In this document: positions 43,178-52,712 of the stretch, one piece after another
How positions within the stretch are numbered: the stretch's first letter is position 1
How the letters are laid out: every line of letters begins with the position of its first letter
DNA from: Sphaerolaimus hirsutus
Taxonomy: Eukaryota > Nematoda > Chromadorea > Monhysterida > Sphaerolaimidae
Reading direction: 5' to 3'
NCBI GenBank assembly: GCA_964036195.1
Contig: OZ038455.1
Coordinates: forward strand, 7,271,855-7,335,854
Length of the DNA: 64,000 bases
Notes under the pieces: model-generated
What the model was told of the DNA's origin: nothing
The model's database searches: none
Seen by the model: only the letters and a program-made list of their open reading frames with translations
Made by a program: the position numbers and the translations under genes

Positions 43178-44337
43178 GCTCTGGCACTCTGTCTGATTGG
43201 TAGATTGAAGAAACGGGATATTAGCCTTACACACACTAGTTGACATCGACACCAAATGTCGACTGGTTTCGATCCCGATTCCAAAGCTTGCTTTGAACGG
43301 TGTTCGTTGTCTCGTCAGCAAGTTTTGAATTGGGATCGGAACCAGTTGATAGTCAACTAGTGTGTGTGGAGCCATTTTTGGCCATCTATCACGGTCCACA
43401 CCTTCGAGTAAGAATGGAAGATAATGTTTTAGTGACTAATTATGGTCAGAGCTTTTTTTCGCTTTTGAAAAAGCGCGAAGGCCCCAGCCTTTTTTTAAAA
43501 GCACTAGCAAAAATATTTTCTGGAATTTTGCAACATTTTGGTCAGTTGTGGGTTTTCCTCCCTAAAAGCTCAAGCTATCATTAACCCCCAGCACTCAAAC
43601 TGCCTTTTTAGTCGTAGGTATCTATGGACATATCCAGGTTTTGTATTGGGGGGGGGGGTAATCCCCAAATCCGTTAGCTGTTTATCTATCCCGGAGACCG
43701 CTCGTCAACGATCTCTATCCCGGAGAAATTTTTTTGGCTTCTATCCTCTGATCCCCCCTCCAGCGTCCAGCTATCTACCTATCTGGGGCGATTTTGCCCA
43801 AATTTCGCTGAAAATCCCTATTTTAAAATTTTTCGGAATCAAAATTTATTTATTGTGTTTGTGTTTTATTGCCTATTTTCAGCTACCTATTTCGTATGCT
43901 ATTTATGTGTAAATACCCATTTTTAGCTTTTTCCCACCTACGCTTAGCGTTTTTTCCCTTTTTCTTCCCGATATGTGGAACCCCCGCGACATGGACGTAT
44001 CCAGGATTTCTGAGCGGGGGGTGGGCTGCTTGTTAACGTAGTCCGCCGAATTGGGACCGAAAACTCAGCCCCCCCCCCTAACAGTGAGGAAATTGCGCCA
44101 TGGTGCAGACGCCATTTGTGGGCGCCACGCCATGGGGCCATTGGTGTCATTTTGACCATTGGCCACCTGTATATGTTGACTCCTTTTTGACTAGTTGTGA
44201 ACTTTTTGAAAAAAGACATTTAGTTTTATACAGTTTTATTAAAAAATGTACACTTTAATAGGGTCGTTGAAAAAAGCGCCAAAGCGCCATATTCGGGTGT
44301 TGCGGTTTTATTTTTGTGCCCAAACTGACTGTCACCC
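43178..44337. other. Intergenic/intron-like, with fragments of the GACGTATCCAGG and GACATATCCAGG families
   Basis: 43,995-44,160 starts ATGGACGTATCCAGGATT and has G/C runs and GGCGCC-like words but no right tip. 43,630-43,690 is another fragment. 43,205-43,380 contains a small palindrome around GTTGACATCGACACC...ACTAGTGTGTGTGG. Nothing coding. Confidence 0.4.
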
Positions 44338-44440
44338 GCAGCTGCCAGCGATCAACCCGGCTCGCCGCTGCGCAGCGCCGCGTCTTGGCGCTGTGCCAGG
44401 ATTCCGCTGTGCCCCCGCCGGCCGCCCGTTCAGTTGATTA
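44338..44440 (+). CDS. Candidate 3'-terminal exon of an unknown gene
   Basis: After an acceptor-like CACCCGCAG, a GC-rich frame reads CQRSTRLAAAQRRVLALCQD then SAVPPPAARSVD and TAG. It may be the last exon of the gene suggested at 40,709. Family unknown. Confidence 0.28.
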
Positions 44441-45445
44441 GTTTCTTTTTGGATTGTGTGTAATTGCTGTAAGATCGGCGCCATACATGCTGGATGTTGA
44501 CTGAATTTGTGTCAACTGAATTATGTGATTTGAACTGTTCTATCTGATAAAGCATTGTTCCGTACAGTGTGATGTTTAATTTTTTTTTTTGTTGTTGATA
44601 TTGAGTTGATAGAAATTTGCAATGTCAACTAGCGTGTGTGGTGAGGCCCGTTAGACTGCCACGTTTAGGTACCGTGTGGTCATTTTGAAAAATTAGGTGG
44701 ATATGAGTGCTTATTAATTTTGTGTACGGTATTAAAACTTTTTCAAATGTGAGATAGGGTACCGAAGACCGTATGTGCATGTAAAAAGTTTCTTGTCGAG
44801 TGTTTTTTTTATGTGTGATGTCCAGTGGCATAGCTGGGGGGGGCAACAATCTGTCCACAAACATTCAAAAAAAATAACTTGTCCAGTAATAACTAATATT
44901 CCCATATTCGATGACCAAATTAAGGGCGAGTTATTATTTTCCTTGTCCGGCCAACGTGGGATGTTATTTGAGGTACACGGCATTTATTTTCGTTTATATT
45001 TCGTTATTATAACGTTTTGTTATTAATCTGTTCGTTTTTTTCCTTGTATTTGAAACTATTGCATCTATGAAACTATTGTATCTATGATTTATGTATCTAT
45101 CTGTTTCACGGTGTTCATTTTCGTGTGTATCTTTTATACTGGGTATATTCATCATGTATTTCAGGGAGGCTATGGTGTGTACCGGCAATTTTTCTGTGAT
45201 TTCTATTTGTGATTTGTAATTACTTTTATTTACGATACGTATTTGTGTATCTCGACTGTATACTGAATATTTGTTAAGCTGCGATATGTATTTGTCGGTT
45301 TTCGTTACGTATTTATATTGTCGGTGCGGACTTTTGTTTCATTACTTTATCTGCTGCAGATCTGTTTGTCCTCTGCCAAACACATCTGCAAAATCGCGTG
45401 ACCTGGGGCCAGATTTAATTCTCGTGTAATGTAATGCGCCCGAAA

Positions 45446-46886
45446 TAGGGTGTCAAAAAATTTTTTTACAGAAAATGGAAAGGTAAAAAATTTTCACTTT
45501 ACGGAAAACGTAAAACGGCAAGGTAAAAAAAAAATTTCTGCCGGAAAACGGTAAGGTAAAAAAATTTCACTCAGCGGAAAACGGAAAACGGAAATGTAAA
45601 AAAAATTTATCAGCCAGAAAACGGAAAAATGAAATGCCGGAAAACGGGAAACGGAAAGCAAAATTTTCACGGAAACGGAAAAAATAAAGTGAAATTTGCA
45701 TGGAAATGAACAAATTTGCATGCAGGTTTGCCTGTTTGGCTTTGATTGTGGTAGCTGTACATTCTGCAACTATGGATCATGCCAGTAACTTCACTTGTAG
45801 TTCAAGCTTAACTGAACCACCAAAAATCATCAAAAGGTAGCAAAAATACACTACAACAACAATAAAGTTGGAGTAGATGTGGGTCGACACGGGGCCCACA
45901 ACCCCAAGACACAGTTGGGAAAGCAAGTTTATTGCACAGTGCTGAACTCAACATGCATCACAAAAGGTCACAGGTGGTGTGCACTTGAAACATAACAATC
46001 GCGGGTTTGGGTATAACCCCATCTACACTACTACTCAACTCCTCGGGGGTAACCAGATTATATGACCTCGGATAATCATAAAAAGGTAAGAGATACAACA
46101 CAGTTTACAAATTTCATGTATCTGAAGTTACAAAAACCAATTGAACAATGTTTGCATGGGAAAACAGAAAAGCTTAGAACACAAACGAGTTTCCTCAATC
46201 AAATGAACAAATTTCATGTCTTGCATTGACAGCAGGTCTTTTATCCAACATCCATCAACTTGGACTTCTGCTGCACTTTCCTTGATGTGTTGCATGAGGG
46301 CTTGACCATTTGGCAACATTTGCAGAATCAGCAGTCTTCCCAAATCGATAGGTGGGTAGTCGTAACTTGATGTCGCAGGTTGACAAATCAGCCAAATCAG
46401 TTTGTGTGGTGATGTTGCGCAGACTGGCCAGGTAGTTGGGATTCCCAAGCAGAATCAAGCCATCGGCAGCAAACATCTTGACTCGAAATTTTGTGAGCAT
46501 GTCTCTCTCTTCACGTCTTTGTGAGCACGTCTGATACAGATTTGGATACAGATAAAAATTATGAATGACACAAGAACCTGGTAGAAAAAACACCATAGTG
46601 GTAAAAAATAAATACAGATTGGAAAAATAATGGAAAAATGCCAGAAAACTGAAAATTGAGCCAGAAAATGGAAAAATGGCCTGGAAAAATGGAAATGGAA
46701 AGGTAAAAAATTTTCAGCCGGAAAACGGAAAAATGGGCCGGAAAAACAGAAACCAAAAGGTAAAAAATTTTTAGCTGCCGGAAAACGGAAAGGTAAAAAA
46801 ATTTCAGCTGCCGGAAAACGGAAAGGTAAAAAATTTTCCTGCGGAAAGGCAGAAACGGAAAACGGAAACGGAAATTTGACACCCTA
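45446..46886. mobile_element. hAT-like element with GGAAAACGGAAA arrays inside the three-ORF transposon
   Basis: Tips TAGGGTGTCAAAAAATTT and GGAAATTTGACACCCTA. Exact 8-bp duplication GCCCGAAA (45,438-45,445; 46,887-46,894). Word arrays at 45,470-45,700 and 46,600-46,870. The 0.9-kb core contains two overlapping minus-strand frames of about 106-113 codons (46,128-46,596) that match nothing I know, possibly a captured or decayed coding piece. Confidence 0.9.
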
Positions 46887-47217
46887 GCCCGAAATCGGGC
46901 AGCCTCCCTACAGATTGTTTATGGTTGCCCTACCCTACACGCCAGGCTCCCAACACGACAAAACTCAATTCAATTGCATGTCGGGAGGTCACCCTCGGGT
47001 GTAGGGTTACGTAATCAATTTGTCGGGAGGCTGCCCGATTGTGGGCACATTATTCACCAAAATGTTTAGGACATAAAAAAAGAAAATGTCCAAAATGTTC
47101 AAAATAGAAAAAAAGATGAGCAACAACAAGCGCGTCCCGCCGCTGGCACCCACTTTTCGCATGTCATGCATTTCATCGTTAATCTGAATACTCTACCTTG
47201 CTAATAGAAGAGGAGTT

Positions 47218-47661
47218 TTATTTATTGGCTGCCATTCTCAAGGTACGCCCTTCTATTAGAAGAAATGTGGTAAGAAACTGAATGTTAGGTCGATCAGCTG
47301 AATAACATCTGAATAAAAAGAACGTCACAGAAAACCCGTAGAACATGAGATTCTTCAAACTCGCGCGCCATAAAATCAAAGCATATCGCAAGATAAAACT
47401 CAAAAAAGATAAGATATTACAGTGTATTTTTGTCAGCAGTGATTCGTGCGCGGAAGGGTGAGTTTTTGACAAAAATACATTGTTACACTGATGACAGCAT
47501 GTTTTCCTTGCCCGAGTTTGTACCTGCAATTTTGTATCCATGATAATTTTTCCAGAATCTTCCCATTCACACCTGTTTTTACTGGTCTCAAATACGCGCA
47601 CCCTTGAAATTGTGTTTTTTAGAAAGTTGAAAAACATGCTGTCATTTTTAAAAAGCATCAC
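47218..47661 (-). CDS. Possible fourth ORF of the transposon, 147 aa
   Basis: Starts 43 bp downstream of the 550-aa ORF on the same strand, inside the element's ends. It contains a CCHQCNNVFLSK cluster followed by two histidines (C2H2-like spacing) and a hydrophobic stretch NILSFLSFILRYALILW. The ORF is longer than chance frames nearby but shows no family match, so it may be non-coding. Confidence 0.4.
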   Translation of the reverse strand: MMLFKNDSMFFNFLKNTISRVRVFETSKNRCEWEDSGKIIMDTKLQVQTRARKTCCHQCNNVFLSKTHPSAHESLLTKIHCNILSFLSFILRYALILWRASLKNLMFYGFSVTFFLFRCYSADRPNIQFLTTFLLIEGRTLRMAANK

Positions 47662-47703
47662 ATTGTCTTTGCGCGCCCATCTAGCGCATCTTTGGCCAAA
47701 CCA

Positions 47704-49356
47704 TCATTCAGATATTGACCCGAACCTGCACATAAAGTGTATAAGTTTTGATGTATTTTGTATTAGTAGGAGCAGTACTCGGTGATTTTTTATACTAGCG
47801 AGATTTAATTTCGCAGCAAAACCCACTTTTTTATCGTGACAGCCATTTGACCACGTCACCAATTTCCCCTCCCGTCTCGCCTCGAATTTTTGGGGCCGCC
47901 ATATTGGTATCCACCATCTAGGCGATAGTCGCGCGAATCGTTTCGATATCCTGCCCATCCTGACCCTGATCCGTGTTGCAAGTTTTTGGGGGATGTTAAG
48001 TGAACCCATATTAGTATTCTTACACCCAGTGACCAACATGACATCTGACGTCATCAGAGTTTTCATCAATTCCCTGCAGCATATCAGATCAAATGCTGCA
48101 GACGGGTGCAGCCTGTCTGTTTTCATTGCGAACAAATACGCCACCGCACTGGATTTATTTCCGACAAATTTTTCCGCATTTTCAGCCAGCCATTTTAGTG
48201 GTTCCAAAACTATCACTCTTGTATTAACCTCTAAGTAGTTTTTGGTATGCTCTTCAAAGCAGAGCATGTAATCCAGCATTTCACGCGCTAAATTTGGTGA
48301 AAGCTCTTCTGTCACCATGCACGGCAGAATGGCATTGTGCGGGGACAAAATGATAACAGTGTCATGCATATCATGCTGTTTCAGCCATTTTTCGACTCTG
48401 AGTAGCAGCGTGTGGATCGGTTTTAGAAAATAATTTTCCCAGCACTCTAGTTTTTTTGCTTGGCTGCGACCCGACCGCGATTCATACAATTCACATGCCA
48501 AAGAATCGAGACAGCATCTGACAAAAATCGAGTCAAATTTTCTGTCTGGTTTGTAGCACTTCATCAACACCGGGAGTATGCAACCCAAGCGGCGACCATT
48601 GAACAAGTTGCCAAAATCGCACATGTCTAGCGGCATCTTGCACTGCTTAGACAAGCTGCGATGGTTACCGTATATATTTTTTTTGAAATTGAAATATATT
48701 GTTGAAATTGTCCCAATACTATGTTCAACGTACCGCCTCAGTTCAGATTTGCACCGCGCGGTGCAGCTGTCCCCCAAAATCAGCAGATTATGTTTTTGCA
48801 ACGGCATTTTTGACATAATATCACATTGCATGTAATTGACCTCAAACATTTGTAGGGCAGGCCCTTCACGGTAGGGCGAATTGGGCGCCCAGTTCGCCCC
48901 CTCAAATAGTAGTGGCAGAATATCTTTTAGGCTGGTGTCACCACCCGGCGAGATGTTCGGCGCGTACACCATATAGCGAGACGCATCATACCCCATGCCC
49001 AGCGCGCGCAAGTTCACCATGTCAGACATTTTTGCAAGAGCATCACGAGGCAGATCTGCCACCGAAAAGTTCTTTTGCCAGTTAGGTTCCGAATAAATTC
49101 TCCACCCGCGTACCTGAGAGTTTTGGGCAGGCGTTCCGTAGGTGGCATGTGATGTGTAACCAACAGCGTCTCTCACATTTTCCGTATTTGTGCCCGACGA
49201 CGCGCGGGTGCCCTCGCCCGCCGGCGCAGCTTGCGCTGTGGCCGCTGCCCCAGCCGCAGCCGCGCTAGACCGATTTTCGCGCGACTGAGTAGATTTTAAT
49301 GGGTGATTAGACATAAACAGTCCGTAGAACTGTATCCCACACTCTTTATTAATCAT
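47704..49356 (-). CDS. Transposon ORF C: 550-aa protein with SGNH-hydrolase-like motifs
   Basis: The first ATG in frame is at 49,356 and overlaps the stop of ORF B within the 8 bases ATGATTAA. The N-terminal 85 residues are low-complexity (Ala/Ser/Gly). LLILGDSCTAR (about 191-201) resembles block I of SGNH/GDSL hydrolases with the catalytic Ser in GDS. VIILSPHNA (about 334-342) fits a central beta strand, and DRLHPS (about 414-419) fits the DxxH block V that supplies Asp and His. Esterase-type SGNH domains are known in ORF1 proteins of some non-LTR elements, but here it sits in a TIR-bearing element. The enzyme call rests on two motifs and spacing only; a structural comparison would decide it. 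Confidence 0.65.
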   Translation of the reverse strand: MINKECGIQFYGLFMSNHPLKSTQSRENRSSAAAAGAAATAQAAPAGEGTRASSGTNTENVRDAVGYTSHATYGTPAQNSQVRGWRIYSEPNWQKNFSVADLPRDALAKMSDMVNLRALGMGYDASRYMVYAPNISPGGDTSLKDILPLLFEGANWAPNSPYREGPALQMFEVNYMQCDIMSKMPLQKHNLLILGDSCTARCKSELRRYVEHSIGTISTIYFNFKKNIYGNHRSLSKQCKMPLDMCDFGNLFNGRRLGCILPVLMKCYKPDRKFDSIFVRCCLDSLACELYESRSGRSQAKKLECWENYFLKPIHTLLLRVEKWLKQHDMHDTVIILSPHNAILPCMVTEELSPNLAREMLDYMLCFEEHTKNYLEVNTRVIVLEPLKWLAENAEKFVGNKSSAVAYLFAMKTDRLHPSAAFDLICCRELMKTLMTSDVMLVTGCKNTNMGSLNIPQKLATRIRVRMGRISKRFARLSPRWWIPIWRPQKFEARREGKLVTWSNGCHDKKVGFAAKLNLASIKNHRVLLLLIQNTSKLIHFMCRFGSISE

Positions 49357-51310
49357 AGCGAATTTTTTGTAGAATTTTGGATAGGACACACCACCCTGGA
49401 ATCAATGTGCATATTTTCGGAACGAATTTTTGTTTACCACTATCCCATCCCGGTTCTTCATATAGGGTATTTGAGAGTTTGTTACGCATCCCCCGCTGTG
49501 CCACACCTGGCCAACAATTTTTGGTATTATCAATAAACCCAAATTTCCATGTCCTTAAAGTAACCGTATCGGACGTATCGACGTAGTTCCCGATTCGCAC
49601 GCTGCGCAGCACTGGCACCGCTGCCGGCGCAGGGCCCGGACCCACTACGTGGCCGCGAGACTGAGAGACAGATTTTGCATATTTTTGTAACCCTAATTGC
49701 CTAAGTCGTAAATCAGTTTTTCCCAATTTACACCCAGCAGCATTTTTTGTGTTTGATTTAATACAGACCCCGTTCGAGAACACATGAATTTCAAACACTT
49801 TCAACACAATAAACCTTAAACACTCAGATTTTTTTTGATCCCTTTTGACAAACTCTATTGACCCTTTAGTCAAAAACTTAAAAACTGTGTTATTTCGAGC
49901 TACTTGACATACCATGCAACCCATAAAATCGCATATTACCAAGTTCAAATTCCCAAACATCTCCACATATCGAGTTTTGTGGGACTCTAGATGCGGGTTA
50001 GCATTCCATATACCGGTGGCCACGTATTTATCATAGTCCGCGTTATACATCTTTACTTCCATGGGGTTTTCAGTGTGGATACGGCGCAGCCCTGGGCGTA
50101 GGTCCATGTAGGCCTCACCCAGCAGGCCCCAGTACGGCAACCCCCAATTTTCGCGATTTTCGTCAGCCGTGAGTACCTTCACATTTGGGTGCATGTTAAA
50201 ACGAGTTGTTCGCATATTGTTACCCGTCCACAACGCCTTATAAAATGTATTTAAGTACCGTATTTCTTTACCCAGTGTTTTATCGGAACTCAGCGTATTT
50301 TCACTTTTACAATCCAATACCTTTTTAAGAACCGGCATCATAAACCCCTTATTTTTTATCTGTTGTACCCATAAAGTACCCCTAGAGTGGTGTAATTCTA
50401 CCCCGGTTACCTCAATTTCATACTTTTCCGCCCCTACCATCAGCGCCGATCGAAAATCTTCAGGCCGATTCTTTGAGTACGGAAAAACGCCACAGCTGCG
50501 CATTTGTCTGTCGACAAATTTTCCGCCAATGGTTTGGTGAGTGCGAAACAGGCACGCGGCCAGCAGCTTGTTCAGAGCAAGTGCGGCCTGAACCTGTGGT
50601 GTGGTTAGATTGACATATATACCGTTTTTTACCATTCCACCATAACCACTAATATGTAGGTTGAACCTAACCACTTTTGTCAGCGCCACATAAGCGGGTG
50701 TAAAACACGCATATTGTAAAGTGTCTGCGCAGCCACGACCATACCAATTTTTTCCATTTGGCAACGCTGCCCACAGGGCCTGTGCCCTAAAGTACCACAG
50801 TCGGAATTGGTTGTCGTATCTGTTCTGGGCGTGAGTCCTGTACTCCCCATTCAGTTTGAAAAGTTCACGGATTTGCGCATCGCTCGCCCCGCAGTGCAGA
50901 GTTTGCAACTGTAAATTTTGACACACAGTATTAGTGAAAAACATATCACCTAGATATTTTGTCATATTGCATTCCCAACCAACCCTCATAACCGCCAGCA
51001 TCATGCAATTAAACGTCTCATCTTGGCTGTCCAACATGACTAGATACGGCCATACCAATGAAAACATGTCACTGTATTCAAATGTGGCAAAATGTAGTGG
51101 TTCAGGCAGTTTTGGCGGCTCCGGCATGGTTTTTGCAGGCATTTTTAGGGCTTCAAAATCCGACGTCAACTTTTTCAGACGAGCATCAACATCACACACA
51201 TACAACAGAACGGTGTGCATAGTGCCCAGATCGACCGTTTTGTTCCCCCGCCCCGCCGCGACACGTTTGCCCATTGCCGACCGCAAGAGATCGATGTCCA
51301 TAGTTTTCAA
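49349..51310 (-). CDS. Transposon ORF B: 653-aa protein of unknown family
   Basis: Intact 653-codon ORF, ATG at 51,310, 21 bp after ORF A's stop. The protein is mixed alpha/beta by eye, Trp- and Cys-rich, with stretches such as LRLWYFRAQALWAALPNG-like aromatic helices near residues 165-185 and LVICDFMGCMVCQVARN near 435-450. The C-terminal 150 residues are basic with a Pro/Ala/Gly linker. As the largest protein of the element it is the best candidate transposase, but I could not place a DDE triad or any other catalytic signature. Codon frame is open throughout, arguing for recent activity. Confidence 0.7.
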   Translation of the reverse strand: MKTMDIDLLRSAMGKRVAAGRGNKTVDLGTMHTVLLYVCDVDARLKKLTSDFEALKMPAKTMPEPPKLPEPLHFATFEYSDMFSLVWPYLVMLDSQDETFNCMMLAVMRVGWECNMTKYLGDMFFTNTVCQNLQLQTLHCGASDAQIRELFKLNGEYRTHAQNRYDNQFRLWYFRAQALWAALPNGKNWYGRGCADTLQYACFTPAYVALTKVVRFNLHISGYGGMVKNGIYVNLTTPQVQAALALNKLLAACLFRTHQTIGGKFVDRQMRSCGVFPYSKNRPEDFRSALMVGAEKYEIEVTGVELHHSRGTLWVQQIKNKGFMMPVLKKVLDCKSENTLSSDKTLGKEIRYLNTFYKALWTGNNMRTTRFNMHPNVKVLTADENRENWGLPYWGLLGEAYMDLRPGLRRIHTENPMEVKMYNADYDKYVATGIWNANPHLESHKTRYVEMFGNLNLVICDFMGCMVCQVARNNTVFKFLTKGSIEFVKRDQKKSECLRFIVLKVFEIHVFSNGVCIKSNTKNAAGCKLGKTDLRLRQLGLQKYAKSVSQSRGHVVGPGPAPAAVPVLRSVRIGNYVDTSDTVTLRTWKFGFIDNTKNCWPGVAQRGMRNKLSNTLYEEPGWDSGKQKFVPKICTLIPGWCVLSKILQKIRYD

Positions 51311-51331
51311 CGTCTGAGCGGAGGGGCATCT

Positions 51332-52102
51332 TTAAAGCAAGATCAATAAGTCATTCCCCATTTTATCCCAGTGGTTAGGGTTCTGTTGTCTACAGCCATT
51401 TTTGGGGAGTAACACACCACAACACTCAACGCCCATTGTATTTTTTTCACGCCGACTATTTATCCAGGTGTTTAAGCACAAATCTCTCTGAAAACGTAAA
51501 CAGACCGTGCACGCCGCGACTGGCGCCGTGTTGTCACAATTTTTCGGTGTTGTCAGCTCCGACGGGGGAGCTTTCTGATGCTCATGACGCGGTGAAGAGC
51601 CGGGCGTTTCATAGATCGGTTTTTTGGCATTGACTTCCGGCTGCAAGAATTTTTGTTGATTATAGATCAGAGGGTATAATCCTATGATACACAGTTTTAG
51701 AAGTATTTTTAGAATTGACATATACGACCATCGCACACCCCTGATTTTTGTTTTAACACCTTTGCCTGTCGGCACTATTTTCACAAAGTCCGGTGATATT
51801 TTCATTTTGCCCGTACCCGGCTCCGTTTTACCCAAACTCACATCGTTTTCATTACCTTTCCTTTTTCGAGTTTGCGATTCATCCATCAGCGCGGGGCTAG
51901 TAGTCTGCTCTTTTACTTCGCCTGAATTACTGTCCATCGTGCCGCTGTCTGAGCTGGACGAAGAAGTACTTCTGCAAGTTTTAGAGTCGCTTTTTGAGGA
52001 CCAGCAAGTACTTGTAGGCGATGGACACGTGCCACACGTCGATATTGTGGAATTTTTAGCCGAATACACGTTTTTCGGAGTGGTTTCGCCCGACTTGGAC
52101 AT
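51332..52102 (-). CDS. Transposon ORF A: 256-aa Ser/Cys-rich protein with one membrane-like helix
   Basis: First ORF of the three, ATG at 52,102. Residues 1-60 are Ser/Thr/Cys-rich (STCGTCPSPTSTCWSS), a basic patch RKRK lies at 79-82, and a hydrophobic helix SYMSILKILLKLCIIGLYPL at about 126-145. The C-terminus has paired cysteines (CTVCLRF, ECCGVLLPKNGC) that could bind zinc. Function unknown; a DNA-binding or accessory role is a guess. Confidence 0.6.
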   Translation of the reverse strand: MSKSGETTPKNVYSAKNSTISTCGTCPSPTSTCWSSKSDSKTCRSTSSSSSDSGTMDSNSGEVKEQTTSPALMDESQTRKRKGNENDVSLGKTEPGTGKMKISPDFVKIVPTGKGVKTKIRGVRWSYMSILKILLKLCIIGLYPLIYNQQKFLQPEVNAKKPIYETPGSSPRHEHQKAPPSELTTPKNCDNTAPVAACTVCLRFQRDLCLNTWINSRREKNTMGVECCGVLLPKNGCRQQNPNHWDKMGNDLLILL

Positions 52103-52549
52103 GTGCCAAGATTCGAAAATTTTTCCAGCCGGTATAAAATTGACGATAAAACGATAAACTGAGAGAAGTCATCAAACAGGGTCAAGCGACAATAAAATAG
52201 CTGTCCTTGCAAACAAAACAAACAAAAGCGCCGAAAAAAGCTAGGAAGAGACCCTTGCGGGCACGTACGCTCTATTTTCGAGAAAAAAGTCGATTTTCTT
52301 TTTTCTTTTACCTCAAAAGTCCGTCATCTTTAACGTTTACCGCTCCTGACAGCATTTTTGTGGAGGGTAGATTTTTATTTCTTTTTTATATTTTGTCGGC
52401 CGACAAAACGCGTGAATTGAATTAGAAATTGATGTGTAGGGTGCCTTTCACGCATAACTAGGCTATCAATTGTACACGGGTTTGTCGGGTGTGTAGGGTG
52501 TAGTACATTAATAAGGAAAATTTGTAGGGAGAATTGAATCTGGCCCCTG

Positions 52550-52712
52550 GGGGCAGTTCCAGACCCTGTAACATGCCCTGTAAAATGTAAAATGTCATGC
52601 AAGGTGTCAAAAGTCACGTAAAATGACCTGCAAAATGGCTACTCGGTTGCCATTTTGCAGGGCGTTTTACATCACTTTTGACAGGGCATTTTCCAGGGTC
52701 TGGAGCTGGCAC
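52550..52712. mobile_element. Introner-family element abutting the three-ORF transposon
   Basis: Ends GGGGCAGTTCCAGACCCTG and CAGGGTCTGGAGCTGGCAC around a CTACTCGGTTGCC loop, a near-perfect foldback of 163 bp. It is preceded directly by the CTG that also ends the large transposon. On the right is CAT, so the duplication is not exact. It is the same family as the two intron-forming copies. Confidence 0.75.

Larger units (their letters stand above)
45406..52546 (-). mobile_element. Putatively autonomous three/four-ORF DNA transposon with CTG target duplication
   Basis: Termini GGGCCAGATTTAATTCTC and GAATTGAATCTGGCCC are inverted, and CTG stands on both sides (45,403-45,405; 52,547-52,549). Without the hAT-like insertion 45,446-46,886 it is about 5.7 kb. 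Subterminal hairpins (for example 46,895-46,908 with 47,027-47,041: CGGGCAGCCTCCC) and GTAGGG words occur at both ends. It carries minus-strand ORFs of 256, 653 and 550 aa, plus a possible 147-aa one, with almost no spacing and no introns. No DDE, HUH, tyrosine recombinase, helicase or polymerase motif could be recognised, so the superfamily is open. Non-autonomous relatives are at 1-591 and 22,646-24,568. Confidence 0.78.

Noticed and set aside
45406-52546. Endogenous virus or Maverick-type element
   Set aside because: No polymerase, packaging ATPase, integrase or capsid motif; size and 3-bp duplication fit a transposon better.
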